64,000 bases of DNA from Actinophytocola gossypii (GTDB lineage: Bacteria; Actinomycetota; Actinomycetes; Mycobacteriales; Pseudonocardiaceae), in assembly GCF_025165815.1 (NCBI RefSeq), contig NZ_JAFFZE010000010.1, positions 1 through 64,000 of the forward strand, read 5' to 3'. The notes under the pieces were generated by a model. That model was given only the letters and a program-made list of their open reading frames with translations, searched no databases and was not told the DNA's origin. Made by a program: the position numbers and the translations under genes. Numbering within the stretch: position 1 is the stretch's first letter; each line of letters begins with the position of its first letter. Shown here piece after piece: positions 60,120 to 64,000 of the stretch.

Positions 60120-61492
60120 CTCAGTGGGAAAGGCTGCTCAGTACGGCCGTCGTCGGGACCGGGCGGCGGAACGTGCCGGCGGACGTGCTCGGCGGGCTGG
60201 CCGAGGTGGACGCCGACGGGCCGGAGGAGACCGTGCTCGCGGCGGCGGCCGTGCTCGGGGCGTACCGGCGGGCCGGGTGGACACCGTCGCGGTGGCGCGA
60301 ACCGCTGCCCGAACCGTCCGGAGTGGACGAGCGGCCGGTGTGCTCGGACGCGGCGGCGCAGGTGCTGGAGCTGTTGCTGAGCCGCGACATCCGGGTCGAC
60401 GGCGGGAACGAGCTGCTCGTCGCGCACTGGTTGCGCACCTGCGCGGGTGCGGACCGCCGGCCGCCCGCGCACCTGCTCGTCGAGCTGCTGCGGCTCGCCA
60501 CGACCACCACCGCGCTCCGCGAGGACGTGCGGACCGTCACCGGGCCCCGGGGCGCCTGGCTCGCCCGGCACAACCCGCGCTGGGCGTGGGCCGCGCCGGT
60601 GGACACCGCCGACGCCGCCGCCCGGTTCGCCACCGGCACCCGCACCGAGCGGCTGTCGATCCTGATCGCCGTGCGGCGCGCCGACCCCGCCGCCGGGCGC
60701 CGGCTGGTCGAGGACACCTGGGACACCGAGCAGGCGGCCACCCGCGCCGGATTGGTGGACGCGCTCGCGGTCGGGCTGTCCGACGCGGACGAGCCGTTCC
60801 TGGAGTCCAGTCTGGACGACCGGGCGGCGACGGTACGGGCGGCCGCGGCGGCGTTGCTGGACCGGCTGCCGCACTCCCGGCGGGCCGCGCGGATGGCCGA
60901 GCGGGTCCGGGACCTGACGCCGCCGGACGAACTGGACGCCGCCGCCCGCCGGGACGGGATCTCCGACCAGCGCGAGCACGGGCACGGCCGCCGGGAGTCC
61001 TGGCTGATCCAGCTGCTCGGCGCGGCCCCGCTCGGCGACGTCCCGACCGACCTCGCCTCGGCCGGCTCGGCCCTGCTCGTCGGCTGGACCAGGGCCGCGC
61101 TGCGGCAGCGGAACGAGGACTGGCTGGCCGCCCTGGCGCGGGTGCGGCCGACGCCCGAGCTGCTCGGCGCGCTCCCGCCGGAGAAGGCGACCGCGATCGT
61201 GGCTGTGGAGTCCACTGTGGATGCCCGGTTCGCCGGTCTGCTCGCCGCCTGTCCCGGCCCGTGGCCCGCGAAGTTCTCCCGCGACGTCGTGGGGCGGCTG
61301 CGGAAGGCGCGGACCGAGGGCGCGCTCACCCTCGCGTTCGGCGCGCTCGCCGAGCACCTGCACCACAGCGCGCTCCCGGCCGTCGAGGACTGGATCGAGG
61401 CCACCCCGATCGACAAACGCGCCCGCCGCCGCACCCTGCGCGGCCTCGCCCACGCCCTGACCATTCGCAGCACGATCGAGCAGGAGTTCTGA
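60116..61492 (+). CDS. DUF5691-family protein
   Basis: A 458-residue helical-repeat protein starting MTQWERLLSTAVVGTGRR, typical of DUF5691. Repeated helical pairs (RAATVRAAAAALLDRLPHS, RMAERVRDLTPP, SWLIQLLGAAPLGDVP) suggest an alpha-solenoid scaffold. The family regularly occurs between SWIM and MoxR genes in actinomycetes, from memory. The ATG lies 2 nt before the AAA ATPase's operon block continues without gaps. Function unknown. Confidence 0.75.
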   Translation: MTQWERLLSTAVVGTGRRNVPADVLGGLAEVDADGPEETVLAAAAVLGAYRRAGWTPSRWREPLPEPSGVDERPVCSDAAAQVLELLLSRDIRVDGGNELLVAHWLRTCAGADRRPPAHLLVELLRLATTTTALREDVRTVTGPRGAWLARHNPRWAWAAPVDTADAAARFATGTRTERLSILIAVRRADPAAGRRLVEDTWDTEQAATRAGLVDALAVGLSDADEPFLESSLDDRAATVRAAAAALLDRLPHSRRAARMAERVRDLTPPDELDAAARRDGISDQREHGHGRRESWLIQLLGAAPLGDVPTDLASAGSALLVGWTRAALRQRNEDWLAALARVRPTPELLGALPPEKATAIVAVESTVDARFAGLLAACPGPWPAKFSRDVVGRLRKARTEGALTLAFGALAEHLHHSALPAVEDWIEATPIDKRARRRTLRGLAHALTIRSTIEQEF

Positions 61493-61494
61493 CC

Positions 61495-62571
61495 ATGGCA
61501 GTGCTACGCGCCCATGCCGAGGACGAGCACGCCGAGGAGCTGGCCGCCCTCGCGAAGGCCGACGACCGGCCGCGCCCGCCGAACTGGCGGCTGTCCCCCT
61601 GGGCCGTCGTCACCTACGTCCTGGGCGGGGAGGCACCGGACGGCACGCCGATCACCCCGAAGTACCTCGGGTCGCGCCGGCTGGTCGAGGTCGCGGTCGC
61701 CACGCTGGCCACCGACCGGGCACTGCTGCTGCTCGGCGTCCCCGGCACCGCGAAGACCTGGCTGTCCGAGCACCTCGCCGCCGCGATCTCCGGTGACTCG
61801 ACCCAACTCGTGCAGGGCACCTCCGGCACCGCCGAGGAGTCCATCCGGTACGGCTGGAACTACGCCCGGCTGCTGTCCGAGGGCCCGTCGCGGAACGCGC
61901 TGGTCGCGTCGCCGGTGTTCCGGGCCATGGCCTCCGGCGGGATCGCGCGGGTCGAGGAGCTGACCCGCATCCCGTCGGACGTGCAGGACGCGCTGATCAC
62001 CGTGCTGAGCGAGAAGACGCTGCCGATCCCCGAACTCGACGACGAGGTGCAGGCGCTCACCGGGTTCAACGTGATCGCCACCGCCAACGACCGCGACCGG
62101 GGCGTCAACGACCTGTCCGCGGCGCTCAAGCGCCGGTTCAACGTCGTGGTGCTGCCGCTGCCCGACGACGTCGAGTCGGAGGTGGAGATCGTGCGGCTGC
62201 GGGTCGGCCAGCTCGGCGAGGCGCTGCGGCTGCCGGCGGAGCTGGAGGTTGTGGACGAGATCAGGCGGGTGGTCACGGTGTTCCGCGAGCTGCGCGACGG
62301 GGTCACCGCCGACGGCCGCACGAAGATCAAGTCGCCGTCGGGCACCCTGTCCACCGCGGAGGCGATCTCGGTGATGACCAGCGGGATCGCCCTCGCCGCG
62401 CACTTCGGCGACGGCGTGGTGCGGGCCGCCGACATCGCCGCCGGCCTGTACGGGGCGGTGGTGAAGGACCCGGTCGCCGACCGGCTGGTGTGGCAGGAGT
62501 ACCTGGAGGCCGTGGTGCGGGAACGCAGGCCGTGGACCGACCTCTACCGCGCCTGCCGAGAGTTCCTGTGA
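61495..62571 (+). CDS. MoxR-type AAA+ ATPase
   Basis: A 358-residue AAA+ protein: Walker A LLLGVPGTAKTWLSEHLA, Walker B-like SGGIARVEELTRIPSDVQDAL, sensor 1 FNVIATANDRDRGVNDLS and arginine-finger region ALKRRFNVVVLPLP. Walker B has Val-Glu-Glu where Asp-Glu is more usual. MoxR ATPases act as chaperones with a VWA partner to activate target complexes. It starts 2 nt after the DUF5691 stop and overlaps the next gene by GTGA. Confidence 0.86.
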   Translation: MAVLRAHAEDEHAEELAALAKADDRPRPPNWRLSPWAVVTYVLGGEAPDGTPITPKYLGSRRLVEVAVATLATDRALLLLGVPGTAKTWLSEHLAAAISGDSTQLVQGTSGTAEESIRYGWNYARLLSEGPSRNALVASPVFRAMASGGIARVEELTRIPSDVQDALITVLSEKTLPIPELDDEVQALTGFNVIATANDRDRGVNDLSAALKRRFNVVVLPLPDDVESEVEIVRLRVGQLGEALRLPAELEVVDEIRRVVTVFRELRDGVTADGRTKIKSPSGTLSTAEAISVMTSGIALAAHFGDGVVRAADIAAGLYGAVVKDPVADRLVWQEYLEAVVRERRPWTDLYRACREFL

Positions 62572-64000
62572 CCGTTCACGTTCTGGGGATCCGGCACCAC
62601 GGGCCGGGGTCGGCGCGGGCGGTCGCCGGCGCGCTCGACGAGCTGGACCCGGCTCTCGTGCTGATCGAGGGGCCGCCCGAGCTGGACGCGGTGGCGCCGC
62701 TGGCCGCCGAGGCCGGCATGCGCCCGCCGGTCGCCGGGCTGGTGTACGCGGTGGACGACCCGGCGACGGCGGCGTTCTACCCGATGGCGGTGTTCTCCCC
62801 CGAATGGGTGGCGCTGCGCTGGGCGCTGGAACGCGGCCGGGACGTGCGGTTCCTCGACCTGCCGGCCACGAACGCGTTCGCGCTCGACGAGGAGGACCGC
62901 GACCGGTTCGACCCGATCGCCACGCTCGCCGAGGCCGCCGGCTACGACGACCCGGAGCGCTGGTGGGAGGACGCGATCGAGCTGCGCTACCACGGCACCG
63001 ACGTGTTCGCCGCGGTGGCGGAGGCCATGCGCACGCTGCGCGAGGGGCAGGACACCGACATCGTCACCCGTCGCCGGGAGGCCGCGATGCGCCGGGTCAT
63101 GCGCAAGGCGTTGCGGACCGCGACCGGGCCGGTGGCGGTCGTGTGCGGGGCCTGGCACGCGCCCGTGCTGGAACCGCACACGTTCCCCACGATCGCCGAG
63201 GACACCGCGCTGCTGAAGGGGCTGCGCACGACGAAGGTCACCGCGACCTGGGTGCCGTGGACGTCCGGGCGGCTGGCGCGGACCAGCGGCTACGGCGCCG
63301 GCATCTCCTCCCCCGGCTGGTACCACCACCTGTTCACCGCGCCGGACGAGGTCATCCCGCGCTGGCTGGTGCGGGTGGCCCGGCTGCTGCGCGACGAGCA
63401 GCACGACGTGTCCTCGGCGTCGGTGATCGAGGCGGTGCGGCTCGCGCACGCGCTCGCGGGCCTGCGCGACCGTCCGCTGCCCGGGCTGACCGAGGTGATG
63501 GAGTCGGCGCAGGCGGTGTTGTCCGGGGGATCGCCGGTGCCGATGGGGCTGGTCGCGCGCCGGCTGCTGGTCGGCGACGTGCTCGGCCGAGTGCCGCCGG
63601 ACACGCCGATGGTGCCGCTCGCCCGCGACCTGGCCGCCACCCGCAAGCGGTTGCGGATGCGGCAGAGCGCGGCCGAGCAGACCCTCGACCTCGACCTGCG
63701 CGCCGAGACGGGCCGGGGGCGGTCGACGCTGCTGCACCGGCTGCTGCTGCTGGACGTGCCGTGGGGGCGGCCCGCGGACACCGGCCGCACCCGCGGCACG
63801 TTCCGCGAGTCGTGGGTGCTGGAGTGGCGCCCTGAGCTGGAGGTGGCGCTGATCGAGGCGAGCGTGCACGGCACCACGATCCCGGCGGCCGCGGCGTCGG
63901 TGGTGGCCCACCGGGCCGCCGAGGCGGACGTCGGCGTGCTGGCGTCGCTGGTGGAGACCACGCTGACCGCCGACCTGCCGGCCGCGTTGACCTCGGTGCT
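62568..64000 (+). CDS. DUF5682-like protein (3' end outside window)
   Basis: An open frame from GTG 62568 to the right edge, 477 codons so far. It begins TVHVLGIRHHGPGSARAVAGALDELDPALVLIEGPPELD, then VRFLDLPATNAF, a TAFYP-like segment and CGAWHAPVLEPHTFP. The early HH and later WH, with an acidic EGPPEL, resemble the metal-binding TIKI/TraB/ChaN-type hydrolase fold, which I infer, not know, for this family. It is coupled to the MoxR gene by GTGA. A VWA gene is expected just past the edge. Confidence 0.75.
   Translation, partial: MTVHVLGIRHHGPGSARAVAGALDELDPALVLIEGPPELDAVAPLAAEAGMRPPVAGLVYAVDDPATAAFYPMAVFSPEWVALRWALERGRDVRFLDLPATNAFALDEEDRDRFDPIATLAEAAGYDDPERWWEDAIELRYHGTDVFAAVAEAMRTLREGQDTDIVTRRREAAMRRVMRKALRTATGPVAVVCGAWHAPVLEPHTFPTIAEDTALLKGLRTTKVTATWVPWTSGRLARTSGYGAGISSPGWYHHLFTAPDEVIPRWLVRVARLLRDEQHDVSSASVIEAVRLAHALAGLRDRPLPGLTEVMESAQAVLSGGSPVPMGLVARRLLVGDVLGRVPPDTPMVPLARDLAATRKRLRMRQSAAEQTLDLDLRAETGRGRSTLLHRLLLLDVPWGRPADTGRTRGTFRESWVLEWRPELEVALIEASVHGTTIPAAAASVVAHRAAEADVGVLASLVETTLTADLPAALTSV

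Overview
The window is very GC-rich and densely coded, with many ATGA/GTGA stop-start overlaps and GTG starts. The gene content is that of a filamentous actinomycete: a conservon (histidine kinase, roadblock, DUF742, GTPase), a CseA/CseB/CseC-like envelope set, an EspC-like WXG100-type protein next to a DUF3558-type lipoprotein, an F420-type LLM oxidoreductase and a DUF5691/SWIM/MoxR operon. Together these suggest the order Pseudonocardiales; this is inference from gene content, not from a marker gene. No rRNA, tRNA, CRISPR array, transposase or phage gene was found.

Layout. 1-8204: a redox operon on the minus strand (membrane haem protein, ferredoxin, FAD reductase with a very long repeat tail that runs off the left edge) and a secreted DUF1996 protein, divergent from an ECF sigma factor/zinc anti-sigma pair; a SigL-like promoter lies between them. 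8211-11390: methyltransferase, transglutaminase-like protein, small membrane protein, acyl-CoA desaturase. 11669-16048: a translationally coupled four-gene module (anchored binding protein, TelA, binding-protein/VWA lipoprotein, XpaC-like protein). 16052-22394: two overlapping RsbW-like ATPases, an OmpR-type two-component pair, a fasciclin remnant, YceI, a methyltransferase and a NarL-type two-component pair. 22401-31835: double GDPD, SGNH hydrolase, glycogen-binding-like domain, F420 enzyme, CseABC-like set, polysaccharide deacetylase, LCP ligase, small membrane protein. 31839-37769: quinone-oxidoreductase-like enzyme, Ohr/OhrR with a tandem operator, and an iron-box-controlled siderophore ABC transporter. 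37935-43586: NmrA/MarR pair, a LysR/SDR deletion scar, VOC, PAP2, DUF6882-like protein and CDF transporter. 43718-47893: type VII-associated protein, lipoprotein, membrane protein, degenerate glycosyltransferase, metallophosphoesterase. 48196-52256: conservon with a styrene-monooxygenase-like flavoprotein at its end. 52599-56726: a six-gene operon of redox and membrane proteins that looks like a small uncharacterised pathway. 56868-58589: stand-alone LigD-type polymerase domain and a membrane protein. 58612-64000: SWIM, DUF5691, MoxR ATPase and DUF5682 genes, cut by the right edge.

How the genes work together. Much of the window is envelope and redox physiology: four signalling modules (SigL-like sigma/anti-sigma, two OmpR-type pairs, one NarL-type pair) plus a conservon stand beside wall and lipid enzymes (LCP, deacetylase, GDPD, PAP2, desaturase). 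Iron and peroxide control are clear around 33.7-33.9 kb. The best candidates for undescribed systems are the 52.6-56.7 kb operon, the reductase with the repeat tail under an apparent sigma/anti-sigma neighbour, the TelA/VWA/XpaC module and the SWIM/MoxR operon. Two long reading frames that touch the window edges (1-3431 minus; 62568-64000 plus) are real, partial genes.
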